64,000 nucleotides of DNA from Condylostoma magnum (lineage: Eukaryota; Ciliophora; Heterotrichea; Heterotrichida; Condylostomatidae), in assembly GCA_920105805.1 (NCBI GenBank), contig CAKKTI010000007.1:62001-126000 (forward strand), in the 5' to 3' direction. Made by a program: the position numbers and the translations under genes. The notes beneath the pieces are model-generated. The model was not told the DNA's origin, searched no databases, and saw only the letters and a list, made by a program, of their open reading frames with translations. Every line of letters starts with the position of its first letter. The first letter of the stretch is position 1. Shown piece by piece: positions 12,984 to 25,091 of the stretch.

Positions 12984-15900
12984 ATGGATAATTAGCTTCC
13001 AGAGCTAGGCGATATTATTGCTGTTGATACTAAGGATCATTAGGGATTAAAGGGAACTGTTAGGTATGTAGGATAAGTTACTGGTACCTCGGGAGATTGG
13101 ATTGGAGTGGAACTGACTTAGGCTTTGGGTAAGAATAATGGAACTGTGGGTTCAACTTCATATTTCACATGTCCTGCAAATCACGGTATATTTGTAAGGC
13201 CAGCTTAGATAAAATAAACGTAATAAGCACCTAAAAGACAAGTTTAGGCAAAGAATCCTGAAAACTTAGAAGAAAATAAAACAAGGGCGTAGTAGAGGCT
13301 TGCTGCTAAGAAGTAGGAAATTAATAAAAGAATAAGTGAGAGAAAGTAGCAAGGAGGTATTGAAGATGAAGAAGTTAAACCCGTTGGAAGGGCCTCTATT
13401 ACAACTACTAGACCTTCAGAGAGCTCAGATCCTGCTATACTAAGGTCTACTATTTCCTAAAAGGACAGTCAGATTAAGAAACTAACTAATGATTTAAACG
13501 ATGCTAGGTAGTAAGTCAAAAGTCTACAAGGAGGCTAGAAGTAAGTCAATGAGTTGAAGCAATAGGTGCAAAAATTGCAAAGCTAATTAGAAGAAAGTGG
13601 CAAGGGAGAGCTGGATTAGGAAACTTAAGATTTGATAGAGAAGTTAACATTAGATAAAGAAATTGCTGAGGAAAATTTAGAGCTTTTACAAAAGGAATTT
13701 GATGATTTAAAGCTGGAAAATGAGGAGTTAAAGGAGGAAATGGAGTTGAAAACACTCGAAATGGAAGAGTTAGATGAAGATGCTGATTCAATTAATGTAG
13801 AAGACTTAAAAAGCACTTTAAGAAAACTGTACTAAGATCATTAGTAAGTAAAGCTGTACTATGAAGAACGTGTATAAGATTTAGAGAACTAAGTCTCATA
13901 ATTGCCTTAAATGCAGTAGAGGATTGATGGAATGAGTGAATTAAGGTACACAATAGAAGAAAAAGACTATCAAATTGAATAATTATAAGAAGCTTTGGAT
14001 CTATCAGAGGGGTATTAAGATATGATAGAAGAACTCACTCAAGATAATATAGATCTTAATGAAAAGATACAAGAAATGTAAGAGCAGATAAATGAGTTGT
14101 AGGAATTACATGAACTGGATGAGCAGTATGCAATTGACTAAGCTGATTTAGAAAAAGAGCTTAATAATGATCTACATAACAAAGATGTTGAAATTAGTTA
14201 ACTACTTAACCAAATAGCGGAACTAGAGAAACAAAAGGAAGACTTCGAAAATGTAATTACTTAATTCAGGGCAAAGGTCAGCTAATAATAAAGTGAAATT
14301 GGACTGATACGTGATGAACTTAATACAACTCATTAGGATGATCAATAAGTAAGAATGAAGGAGTTGATTGAGAAAAATATACAGTTATCTAATAAAGTAA
14401 GAAATCTGAATGGAGATTTAATAACTTCTAATATCAGTCAAATCAATGCAAACTAATCTGACAAAAAATCATAATATTTAATCAACATAATACCTAATGA
14501 ATTAGTTGATTAATTAGATCTCAGCTCCTTTAATTTCGTCACTATGCAAAAGGCTGTTTAAGATAAAGCAGTGCTGCTATTTAGATAATTAATAGAGCGC
14601 AGTTTAGAAAGTTAATCGGAAAGAGATTATTTAAGATGGATTTTTTCACTTTGTTCAACTTGTATTAGCTTGATAGTCACTGTATCCTCACTACAGTAAT
14701 TTATTCAATAATTACCACTAGAAAAGTATTAAGAAATGATGAAATGCTAAGAGTGGGGAAATATTTTATCTGCTTCCTAAGCTTTAGATTACTTTTTGAA
14801 GCTAGTAAAAGATGAAAGCTTAAGTTCTTCTCTATCATTAGATTCCCTTAAATTCCCAGTAGATGCTTTACAGAACTTTAGATAAGAGTATATTGAAGAA
14901 TAGGAAAACAGGTTACAATTAGCTAGAAGTGTTATGTATACTTAACTTGGAGTTTTAGCATTGATAAATCTTTATTAATTAGACTATTCTATTACTGGAG
15001 GAGTGTCTATTGATGATTTGATTAAAAGAGCTAATGTTGTAATGGATTGTTTACTATAAAACTACGTGAATGATTAAGTAATGATTCATCATTCTGACAA
15101 CTTAAATAATTAGTTCAATTATGTAGCTTAAGTACTGGAAGAAACTGATAGCAATTTAACTAATTATTCATGGTAGGATTGGTTTAAAGCTATAAGCAGA
15201 GAAGTTAAGTTAATAGGAAATTTATAGATATTGAAACAAGAAGCCCAGGATTTAAATGGACCATGGGATCAAATTGCTAGTCAAATCCATGAGAAGCTAA
15301 ATCATTTTGAAAGCACCTTAAATGAGCTAAATGAGTAAAAATCGGTAATTAAAGAATGGAAAGTTAAGTGTATTAATTTAGAAAGCAAGGTAAATGAGTA
15401 TGATAGGTAGAAGAAGCAGTTAGAGGAAAGGCTAACTGATGCTAATGCTAAATCTATCAGACTTCAATAATTAGAAATTGACTATAAAAACATATAGAAT
15501 AAAAACAAATATTATCAGGAGAACCTTGAAAATGCATAACTTCAAGTAGAACAATTATAAGAAAAGGTCAAAGAGATGGAAGAAGAAAAAGAGAAGGCGA
15601 AGCAATAAGAATAACCTGCTTAATAGGCCAATAGAGCTGGAAGCTTAATGCCAAATGAGACTGGAGGGGGTGTCAATACTGGAAGAGGGGGTAAGTTTTT
15701 GGGTTATGGAAATAATTAAATCTCAAGTGAGGAAGCTGAAATATATAAAGGAATAATAGAAAGAATTAATGAAGAGTCAAAAATTCAAAAATAAAGTTAT
15801 TTAAGGCTCATATCTAATATACCGCCTTATAAGTAAAAAACATAACGACTGAGTGACTAATTATCAAAACTTTACTCAATTCGTAGTAAACTGAACATTG

Positions 15901-16196
15901 ATATTTCGTAAATGCAGATAGTCAATGCTAAAGAAAGTACTGCAAAATCTTAGCATACTTAATAAATGTAAAAATTGCAATTTTAAGTTGAGGAAGGTAA
16001 AAAATTAGTAGATAATATGAATCTATAGGTTAACGCATAAAATCATATATACGGGCAAGGATTATCCGCAGGATTTCCTAATAAAAAGACGATTAATTAC
16101 GGTAAAATAGTATTCCCGTAAAATTCTACAGGAGAACAAAGCGTAAATCTCTCCCTAAAAGAACTAAAATCAATACAAAGACTATTAAAAGTTTAG
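12984..16196 (+). CDS. DCTN1: Dynactin p150Glued subunit
   Basis: 1070 aa in one uninterrupted frame. An N-terminal CAP-Gly domain (about residues 5-75) reads GDWIGVEL, GKNNG and HGIFVRPAQI; the usual GKNDG is GKNNG here. A basic Ser/Thr linker, a long coiled coil (about 155-470), a globular region (about 490-750) and a second coiled coil follow, the dynactin layout. p150Glued binds microtubule plus ends through CAP-Gly and dynein intermediate chain through its coil, and is needed for dynein-driven transport. The stop is TAG 16194-16196, 16 bp from the stop of the convergent neighbour. Many coil glutamines are encoded by TAA/TAG. Confidence 0.9.
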
Positions 16197-16212
16197 TTAA
16201 AATTATTATTAA

Positions 16213-18021
16213 CTATCGTCTTCTCGATACTACTTGTGCCATTTGCTTTCTTGCTTCTTCTATTTGAGTTTCTAAATCTACAATTTATGAGTCCTTTTCA
16301 GCAATTTCTCTATCCTTTTTAATCATTTCATTCTCCATAGCAGATATTTTTAATCCACCTAGTTTTATTTATTATTTCTTCTAATTTGATAAGAAATCAA
16401 CGTCTTTTTTCCCATTTGACTATAAATACAAATCCTTTCTTAACTTTTATAGTTGATTTTCTAAATTTGTGTTTTATTCATCCAATTCTAGCATTTAGTT
16501 CTTCAGTTACTCGTTCTCTTAAATCAATTACTACGTATTCTGTTCTGCCTCCTAAGCTTATTGTTTCTTATCCCTTGCTCATTATTCTAGTCTATTTCTC
16601 TCATCTTTAATTAGCTATACTTCTTAGTTTACTCCTTCGAATCTTTGCTGTATAGCTGCTTGCTCCTGTTCTTCCTAGCGTTTGATTATATCGTACTTTT
16701 ACTTAAATTCCTGCATTCTTTTATTAAGTGTTTCATTTTCTGCTTTAGCTCTTTTAAATTCTTACTCATTTTCTATAAGCAAATCTTCACTTTCTTTTAT
16801 TTAAGACCAAATTACAGCCTCTGATTCATCCCCTTTTTAAGGATCAAGTTACTTTTGTAGTTCTTAATTCAAAATATTCCTAGCTTTATTCAACTCATGA
16901 ATTATCTTTTCAAATTAACTTATAACGTTATCAATGAGCTAAATTACTTACTAATTTCCTTAAAACTCACTTTTTAAGGCTTCTGAAATGCTAATTCCAT
17001 AGTTTAATCTGCTTTAAACGCCATCGATGTACTAAATTTGAATATTCATTGCTGATTTTATTCTATGAAGCGTTTCTTCATACTCATATAAGTAGCTTCG
17101 TGAAGTTTCTAATTTTTCGTATAAATCTGTATTAGTGTCAGATACTTCAATAAGCTTTTGCTCAACTCCGTCACTTGTGAATAACTTTACTTATAAATCC
17201 AGACTATCAGAATTCGCTTATTCAATTCTCTAATCTAGTATAGTAATTTTACTATTTAAATCGTTATTTAGTCGTTTCATTTCTTCTATTATCTATACTA
17301 ACTTTTATAGATCTTGTCCAGATTACCCACTTTAATTCTCCTTTGCTTAAATTAGCCTTTACAGCTCTTATATTTCAGGTTTATATGCTTATTCCATAGT
17401 TTCAACCGTATCTTTGCTATTTTCTCAAACAGCTTTATTTTCTAGTATAGTTTGCCTTAATTCTTCTGTTTATACTATAACTTTTTCTTTATCCTTATAT
17501 ATATTCTCAATCTCCTACTTCATTTTAACAATCATCTTTTCCTTAGTTTTCAATATGCTATTAGAACTATTGCCAGCTTTTGACTCAATAGATACGATTC
17601 TTTCATTCAGCTAGTCTAAAATTCTATCCTTCCTAAACACTTCGAGTTCTAATTTCCTTAATTTACCTTGATTACTAGGATCTCTGGCAGGTTGATTCAT
17701 TTCCTTTACTTATCTTTATTTTATTCTGAATTCAGCCCTCATGGATGATAATTGATTTTCTAATTCTTTAGTGAATTAAATAGCTAAGCTTTCTGGATCA
17801 TATTCTATTTATTTGGAAACATTTGTTTTGACTGCTTATATATTACATGCTCCTAGTCTACCAGTGTTACGGACTGATTATGCTCCTAATTGTACTAATA
17901 AACTTTAAGCCTTACTTGGTTATTCCGGAGTTGATAAAGGATTTGGCCTTACACCAGTTCTTGGTGCCTTTTATCCTCCAACTCTTGCTGAGTTATACTT
18001 AGACTGCGTTAAAATTACCAT
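16213..18021 (-). CDS. Coiled-coil protein, 602 aa
   Basis: The start MVILTQSKYNSARVGGQK is basic and Gly/Pro-rich. From about residue 115 the whole protein is a charged coiled coil (for example KLRKLELEVFRKDRILDQL) ending in EEARKQMAQVVSRRR. The stop is TAG 16213-16215. The layout of a short disordered basic head plus a long coil resembles intraflagellar-transport or basal-body coil proteins (IFT74 is one possibility, from the basic Gly-rich head), but I cannot assign a family securely. The reverse strand of part of this gene gives spurious short ORFs. Confidence 0.75.
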
Positions 18022-18245
18022 ATTCTTAGTAATGTTTTTATTAGCACAGTTACAGTTCTAATTTTAAGTATACGGAAGGTAGAAATGTGCTTAGTTTGAC
18101 ATAAGGAAGAAGAATGTATGTTATAGTTAATTTAAAATGCAATGAGTTGGTGTATGTTAAGAGTACTTACGTTTAGGAGTTTTGTGTATAAGCATTTTGA
18201 TATAATTAAATACGTTTGCAATGTAGTTTGGAAATCATTTTAGCA

Positions 18246-18587
18246 TTAAACTATTTCATTGTATACTTCATCTAATAACTTGTCTGTATTTCCAGGACTT
18301 TAATCATCTGAAACTATATCGAAATTAAAATCCGCTTGTCCTAGAGGATTGAATCTCATTTAAGTTTTCACAGGTTGTGTGTCTTATGTCTCTTTTATCT
18401 TCTCTAACTTATTTTGGTTACTCCTCTATCTGGAAAGATCTTCGGTATGATAATTTATCAAAGTATTTACTGGTTCAATTGAATGATGTTCGTTTACAAT
18501 ATGAGTTGAGATCTCTTCAACAATTTGTTCAGTGATAATAGATATTGTATTACTAGTCTAGCCTTTTTTTGTACCACAGCAGCCCAT
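18246..18587 (-). CDS. Small protein with N-terminal MGCCG acylation signal
   Basis: Begins MGCCGTKKGQTSN. Gly2 with two adjacent cysteines and downstream Lys is a typical N-myristoylation plus palmitoylation signal, so membrane attachment is expected. The rest (about 113 aa) is polar and acidic with no recognised domain. The end is uncertain: TAA 18246-18248 is followed by another TAA six bases on (18240-18242), and a further TAA lies at 18132-18134, which would give 151 aa. Confidence 0.55.
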
Positions 18588-18835
18588 AAAAATGTTGAAA
18601 AATTAAAACTTAGTAAACTGATAATAACAGTTTCCTATGGTAAACTAGCTCTTTTATATCTAACTTCAAGTATAAAGAACAAAACTTAATATAAAGTATA
18701 AATTTAGGCTAATAGACTAATTTTCCAAAGCACTCATAAACCTTTGCAAAACTACCTAAAAAGCCTTCAAAACCAACACTCTAGGCCTAAATCCCAATAA
18801 ACATCCGCTAACTTTTTCATATTCAAATTATTTAA
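18588..18835. promoter_or_regulatory. Shared upstream region of divergent genes
   Basis: 248 bp of AT-rich sequence between two divergent start codons (18587 minus, 18836 plus). It must contain both promoters and leaders. I see no recognisable TATA-like box or repeat that can be separated from base composition. Confidence 0.45.
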
Positions 18836-20578
18836 ATGGCTATTCTCTAAGAAGACAACAACTTTACTCACATAATAGCGATAGACTTTGGAACAGGTGC
18901 TTCAGGCTATGCAATTTCTCCAAAGCTTCTAAACTCCGAATCCCCTCGAATAGAAGTTTTTAACCCATGTGACGAAAGTGATGATCAAAAGGCGCCAACA
19001 GTGATTTTATTTGACAATGATTTCAATTTCCTGGCCTTTGGGTCCCATGCCCTTCAACAATACGCTGAAATCCTGGATGATGAAGAATCAGCCCTACTTT
19101 TCCAAACATATAAAATGCATCTTCTTCACATGCATATCAACGCAGTAGCTATAGACGAGAGAGAAATGCCTCTAATGCGTGTGATAAGTGAGACTTTGCG
19201 ATATATATCAGAAAAGGCGCTGAATAAGCTTAGTGAGTAAATTGGGAAAGTTGTAAAGACTAAAATTAAGTGGGTTATAACAGTTCCAGCCCTCTGGGCA
19301 GAGGAGCATAAGCAGTTCATGAGAAAGGCCTGTGTTGAGGCAGATATTATATAAGAAATTAACTCGAGTAATCTACTACTGTGCTTGGAGCCAGAAGGTG
19401 CAAGTTTGTCCGTAAGGGAAGACTCTGAGGATAGTGTGAAGTAATAAATGTGCAGAGGAGATGTAGTTATGGTGCTGGATTGTGGAGGCGGCACTGTTGA
19501 TATAACGATTCATAAACTACTGTCAAACCCTGATGAAAAGTTCCTATGTGAGGAGCTCTTGCCTAGTAGTGGCGGGTGTGAGTGGGGATCTAAGTATGTG
19601 GATATATATTTTGAAGAGTTTTTAAAGGAGTTTTTTGGAGATGAGCTCTATGCTGCCTATATACGAAATGCTGTAGGAAGGCTGGATATTTTAAAGCACT
19701 TTGAAATGTTAAAGAGGAAATTTTGTCCTGGGGTGGAGGAAAGATCACGGCTTTAGTTGAGTTATATGGGAGAAGATATGTCATCGGCAAAACTTGCAGA
19801 TTTGGTGAGAAAGTACAATGAAACTCATCCCCCTGAGTTTAATTTAGTGAAAAGAGGGTCTTCAAGTGTAGATTTACCTATGTAATTAATGAGCTCCTTC
19901 TTCCAGCCTTTATTTGGAAATATTAAATCTAAAGTAGAGCAATTGATTGAATAAGTTGAGGAAAAACACGAGTTTTTGAAGTTCATTTTTATGGTGGGAG
20001 GATTTAGTGAGAGTCCTTATTTGAAATAAGAGATTAAAAACAGGTTTGAGACATAAAACGTGTAATTATTGGTGCCAAGAAGGCCTCAAGTTTCTGTTTT
20101 AAGAGGAGCATGCTTGTTTGGCTTAGACCCACATTCAATTTGCTCCAGGATTGTTAAGAAGACATATGGGATAAATACACTAACTACTTTTGATCCTGAA
20201 AAGCACCCAGACACTAAAAGAGTCACAATTGAAGGAGAAGATTTTTGTGAAGATGTGTTTGATCCATTTGTAAGGGCCGGAGATTCCATAGGAGCGGATG
20301 AAGTGAATACAAAGACCTACTGTCCTGTTAGAACCAGGTAAACTGTTATGAGGATAATTTTTTACTGCACGGATCAGAGAGACGTTGATTTTGTAGATGA
20401 GGAGAGTGTTGAGCAGTTAGGTGAGTTATCAATCGATATAGGAAGACCGTTCCAAAGCGTAGAGGACAAAACAGTTAAAGTAACTTTAAGATTTGGAACA
20501 ACTCACATGTATATAACAGCAAGTAACAAGGACGGTACAGAAATGCGTAAATGTGAGTTTCGATTCGAGCAATCCTAG
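18836..20578 (+). CDS. HSPA12-like member of the Hsp70 family
   Basis: 580 aa. Actin/Hsp70 ATPase fold with phosphate-1 motif AIDFGTGASGYA (about residue 14), VITVPALWAEEHKQFMRKA (about 146), phosphate-2 motif DCGGGTVDITIHKL (about 217) and the adenosine motif FMVGGFSESPYL (about 385). The spacing and the sequences around PALW follow HSPA12A/B rather than canonical Hsp70, and the C-terminal substrate domain lacks the usual lid. HSPA12 proteins are divergent ATPases of uncertain client range. The stop is TAG 20576-20578, immediately followed in frame by TGA, a tandem stop. Confidence 0.88.
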
Positions 20579-20605
20579 TGACTTTTAATTACTAACCATG
20601 TTTTA

Positions 20606-21583
20606 ATGTTAATTTTACAGTTTATACTAATCAATGCATAACAGTGCATGAAAGTAGAGTGCCATGTTGACGAAATTGATCTAGATGACAACTAATGTGG
20701 TAAAATAATGAATGATACTGCTTATTATAGATCTTGTCCAAAAGAAAGACCATAATGCTTACAAATGGGTAATGAGTTTTAATGTGTTCCTGATTTGCCA
20801 AGCTAGATTCAATCGTATTCCGGAGAGTAGTGTGGGGGAGATAGAACGTGTAGATTTAGTGAATGTGTTAATGGGTATTGCTTAGGTAAGTTATAAGGTG
20901 ATTTATGTAATTATAATGAGGAGTGTAATCCAGGGTTAAGCTGTATTTCTGGTAATTGCAAGCCTTAGTTGAAATAAGGAGAGAGTTGTAATGAAGAGTT
21001 TGAATGTTAGAATAATTTAGGATGTTATTAGGGATAGTGCACGGCTTATTTTAGTATTATGCCAGGCAATCAAATAGATTGCTTTACTTAGATAAACATG
21101 TTTTGTAGTACTGGGATGTGCGCTTTTAATCAATGCTCTCCTTTGATAAAATCGTATTATGAGAGGCCAGTTCAATGTGAAAGTAATTAAGACTGTGTAT
21201 CCGAGAAATCTGACTTTGGAATTATCTTTGGATAGTGTTAATGCGGACTTAATAAAAAAGGTAATAGTTATTGCTCTCCTTTCTCTGGAGACCCGGAATT
21301 TGGGTAACTTATTTTGTCATTGTATAATTGACTTAATAGTGATGAAAGTTAAAAGTGTAATACGACTAGGCGATTCAGTCTTTAGTGTATCAAGAGTTTC
21401 TGGGATAAGCCAGATATTAATGAGTATCTTTTAAATAATTATAGGACAACCTATTATGCTAATATTGTTGATAATCCTTAATGTGTTAAATAAGGATTGA
21501 TGAATTTTTACTGGAAAGTTGCGGATAGCTTAAGTGCAAGCTACTTTTTATTTGTTTATCCTATTTTAATAATTTTAGTATGA
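20606..21583 (+). CDS. Secreted or surface cysteine-rich protein
   Basis: 325 aa starting MLILQFILINAQ, a short signal peptide, 27 bp after the HSPA12-like stop. The body carries repeated disulfide-type units such as CGGDRTCRFSECVNGYC, CNYNEECNPGLSC and CNEEFECQNNLGCYQGQC, resembling the small EB or dickkopf-like modules common in ciliate surface proteins. It ends in a hydrophobic stretch SASYFLFVYPILIILV, which could be a GPI-anchor signal or a membrane helix, then TGA at 21581-21583. Function unknown; extracellular location is inferred. Confidence 0.78.
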
Positions 21584-21832
21584 AATAACGGCTTAATAGT
21601 TTTATATTTAACGAAATTACATAGAATCGAATAAAAGTTTCAATTCACTGAGTAATTTCATATTAATAAATTAGATTTATAAATTCAATAGACTACTATA
21701 TCAAAAGAGTTCTTCAATTACTACTATATTCCTCATCAATTGATCTTCAATTTGTAATCAATGTCTTAAGTGTGTATTACTATCTAAAACATCATAATTT
21801 TAAAACAAGAATACTAAAAATCAGCTAACTAA

Positions 21833-22933
21833 CTACTTCCTGCACTGCTCACAATCTTGATTATTCTCTAAATGATACTTAACAAAGCTCTGTGATACAA
21901 TTAAAGGTAAAATCAAACTAGCTTCCGCCCATATCTTCACAGGCTTAGCCGTCATTCTAATTTTCCCCCATGAAACAGCCTCATCGGGCGGAGCACCTGC
22001 ATCTGATCCCTCATGCTCAATTCCAGTATTAAGATAAACAGCATAATCAGCTCCGTTTCTCATAAGATTAGCATTGCAAGTATGATGCTTAGGCAATCCT
22101 CCCCCTACAATAAACATTCCACTTTTCTTTAAACCCATAGAATACGAGTTAATCGCTTTAACATCCTAAATAATATCTAATACTAACCCAGGCCTATTAA
22201 TACTATGTTAAAACAAGATATCCCCTACTGACCCATCAGTAATTCCAGGACAATACACTTAAATATTGTTATACCAAGCCCAATAGTAAACACTCTCAGG
22301 ATTATTAATCTTCTCTCCAAATTTATGAATAAGTTTTGAAGGAGTCCACAGAATCCCTTCGTTTTACTGTTAATCCAGCATTTCATCTAAGATTGGAATT
22401 GCCCAATCCTCAAACAATACATAGTTAGCATTCGGTACTATCAAATTACCTATCCTATTCCATCCCTTCTTCCTCAAAAAGTCCCCAGACAGGTGAAAAT
22501 CTCCCATAAGAGTTGGTGCTAAGCACTTAATAAAATCTTCTTCTATTCCTCCACCTGTAGTTACAATACAGTCTACTAACTTGTGCTGGACTAGATATCT
22601 TATAACTTCCCTACACCCGCATGAAATCATGTTTGATGTATAAGCTAAAAATTTCCCACATTTCACTGCTTGTCGTTCTTATAGTTCTTGCAAATCATCA
22701 TCTGGGAGAACTGGCTCATCTGATAATCGCCAGCTGAGCATTTAGTATAATTAATCAGTGGCTTGAGCAAGATGACTGGCTTGGAAGCCTGTTGTTGCAA
22801 AAGATTTATAGATCTCGTTCAAGTCGTTAGAAATATTAAAGTCATGGCCTTTTACTTCTGGAGCTTCCGGTGCTTCGTCTGAAGGGGCGAAAACGTTAGA
22901 TTTGAGTTGATCTGATAGCTATTGATTATCCAT
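21833..22933 (-). CDS. DHPS: Deoxyhypusine synthase
   Basis: 366 aa, close to the human enzyme's length. Diagnostic stretches are [15 protein letters not shown] (about residue 95), [17 protein letters not shown] (about 122), [19 protein letters not shown] (about 270) and [19 protein letters not shown] (about 310) with the catalytic Lys of WGK. The enzyme uses spermidine and NAD to modify one lysine of eIF5A, the first step of hypusine formation, in the cytosol. The stop is TAG 21833-21835 (next in-frame TGA four codons later). No in-frame TGA is needed; TAA/TAG serve as Gln. Confidence 0.96.
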
Positions 22934-23287
22934 GACTAAAAGAATATGTAAGAAAAGATTTGATCAGAATTTGAGCTATTATTAAAATTTAATATAATTT
23001 AGAGCATTATAATTGAAGGTTTGCTATATGTAGAAAAGAAATCTAAATAGGTAAAAATATATAATTTATTGCAAATTAACTGATTTTAAATATCTAATAG
23101 GGAGTAAATTAAGTAAACAAATAGAGCCTTTATTTAAAGAGATTTGATAATAAATTGAATGGAATAATAGGGCCGGTAAGTATGGCTCATGCTTATTAGA
23201 GAAAGTATTATAAAGCTTAGGCTTCAGTTTTACTTAGTATCATTTTATTATAATTAATTTAAAGACAGCCTATACAGTAAATTAAAA
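22934..23287. other. Upstream region of deoxyhypusine synthase and the next small gene
   Basis: 354 bp of AT-rich DNA between divergent starts at 22933 and 23288. A slightly GC-richer patch near 23172-23235 was checked for a tRNA fold and none was convincing. No other feature seen. Confidence 0.4.
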
Positions 23288-23545
23288 ATGGGATGCTCAA
23301 GTATAAAGCCGATTGCTATAAGATAGCTAAATAATGGATAAAGGAACAATAAACTAAAACTAACAAAGAGGTAAATGATATTATTTAAGATATATGAAAA
23401 CAACAAAGGAATTCAAATGCTACCGTGTATTAGAGAAGTAGATGAATAATATGAAAACTCATGTAGTAATTCAATTTAAATAAAGTAAGATAGTAAAACT
23501 AAAAGTATTAAGAGTGAGGCTTTTATTGTAAAAAAATTAGATTAA
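23288..23545 (+). CDS. Small protein with N-terminal MGCSS acylation signal
   Basis: 85 aa starting MGCSSIKPIAIRQL. Gly2, Cys3 and Ser at positions 4-5 form a classic myristoylation/palmitoylation signal. The remainder is basic then polar, without a recognised domain, ending in VKKLD before a double TAA at 23543-23548. The tandem stop and AAAAATGGG start context support it, but the length is short and no homologue is recognised. Confidence 0.5.
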
Positions 23546-24519
23546 TAAACAAATTTGATTGTATAGTTACTAACTTCATCTCATTTTAAACCTTTATGTT
23601 TTAACCTTATTAGTATTTGACTCATCAATCTACTTGGTAAATGCATGCATAATTAGATTAATCATTATTTTAAATTGTTTGCAATATAATGAGAATAAGC
23701 TTTTGAAGATAAGCTACATTTTAGATATTTACTCTGACGAGTTATTTTGATAAGTAAATTACATAATATAGCCAAGTAATACTAAGAAATATGAAAGTTC
23801 TTAATAAATATAGTTTTATGTAATGATTGTTTATCTAAATAAGAAAAGCTCTTTTTTAATACTTTATATTAATAGTTTCTATTATCTTTACTATGTTCTT
23901 ATCGTATAATAAGATAAATATAGTTTCATGTTTTAGTTATTCCCTACTTATTTTATTAGACTTAATATTAATACTGCATTTAAAACAACTTATTTCTAAA
24001 ATGGCTTTAATTAGGGTAGTTAACTATTCAATATTTTGATATTATTCATAAAAGCATGATATTCAATTTGCAATACTAAGACTATTTATCAGATATTTTC
24101 TATTAATGATGTAAATTTATTTCCTAAAGATTATACTTTAATTATTTTAAAAAATGGAAACAATTAATAACTTCATTGGATTGAATATTGTATAATTTGT
24201 ACAAATTATAAAGGGCTAAACTAAATCCATCAAAATTTATTATACAAACCTTTATTAACATAATAATTATTAATTTTGAAGTTTCTTGTGTTTAATATTC
24301 CTTAAACATATCTAATACATTAAGTAATTCCATATACATAATATTATGCTTAAATTAGCTAGCTTAATCAATATATATAAAATTTCAATAGAGCTATAAA
24401 CTTTGTATTTAAAGAAAGTATTCATATAAGATAAAGGTTATACTTATGCAACTATATTAAAGTTTGAATTTTATTCATGCTTATATAATTCTTCACCAAA
24501 AATTGTTTTAAAATTATCC
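23546..24519. other. Gene-free AT-rich block, about 970 bp
   Basis: It lies between convergent genes. No reading shows a domain or a non-random composition; translations are dominated by Ile, Leu, Asn, Lys, Tyr and Gln as expected from base composition. A loose 15-base near-repeat (ataaatatagttttatg near 23805 and ataaatatagtttcatg near 23915) is the only internal structure I saw. Its length is unusual in this compact window. Confidence 0.5.
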
Positions 24520-25089
24520 TTAAATTAACGTACACTGGCATTTTCTATCAGAGTCCATTGCCTTCGACCTTTAATACGATAAAATGCAATCTGTGCACTT
24601 ACTAAAAATTTAATCATAGTTAATTCCATCTTTAGCTGAAGTTTCAATATAATCGCATCTCCATTAAGTTGCTTTTTCTAGGCCGTGGCTTGGACTAACT
24701 GTTCTATTAGAATCTAAGTCACATTTATTACCAACTAAAACCAGTGGGAAGTCAGAATCATGTTGATTTACTACCATATTCCTATAGTCATTTGTAAGAT
24801 TATAGCTTTGTACGTTTGTTACATCAAAGACTATAATAAACCCATGGGCTTGTGCTAAGAGATGCTAAAAGCGTGAGGGGTCCATTTCTGCTCCTGTGGT
24901 ATCAACTATATCCAGCATTACTTCTTTCTTATTTATAGTAACAATTTTACGATAGTAATCCTCATCAGTAGGCTCATACTCCCCTGTATAATAGTTCTAT
25001 ACATATTTCATGCATAAAGAAGACTTCCCGACACTCGATGTTCCTAAAACAACTATTGAATATTGCTTAACAGTATTTGATTCAACCAT
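24520..25089 (-). CDS. Ras-family small GTPase with a CaaX box
   Basis: 189 aa. P-loop GTSSVGKSSL (residues 15-24), switch II DIVDTTGAEMD, GNKCDL and ETSAKDG are all in place. The chain ends KCQCTLI then TAA (24520-24522); CTLI is a proper prenylation CaaX box only if that TAA terminates, so this TAA is a real stop while earlier TAA/TAG in the same frame (KYVQNYY, SRFQHLL, KATQW) are Gln. DTTG instead of DTAG in switch II is a mild variant. A membrane-anchored signalling switch of the Ras/Rap type is expected. The start lies 2 bp after the stop of the phosphatase gene on the same strand. Confidence 0.93.
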
Positions 25090-25091
25090 TT

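Noticed and set aside
13546-13835. Three overlapping ORFs on both strands inside the p150 coiled coil
   Set aside because: One is the p150 frame itself; the others are antisense or shifted shadows of its repetitive Glu/Lys codons.
23172-23250. Slightly GC-richer patch suggesting a tRNA
   Set aside because: No cloverleaf pairing or T-arm consensus (GGTTCGAATCC-like) could be found.
23805-23935. Near-repeat ataaatatagtttYatg twice about 110 bp apart
   Set aside because: Short, imperfect and expected by chance at this base composition.
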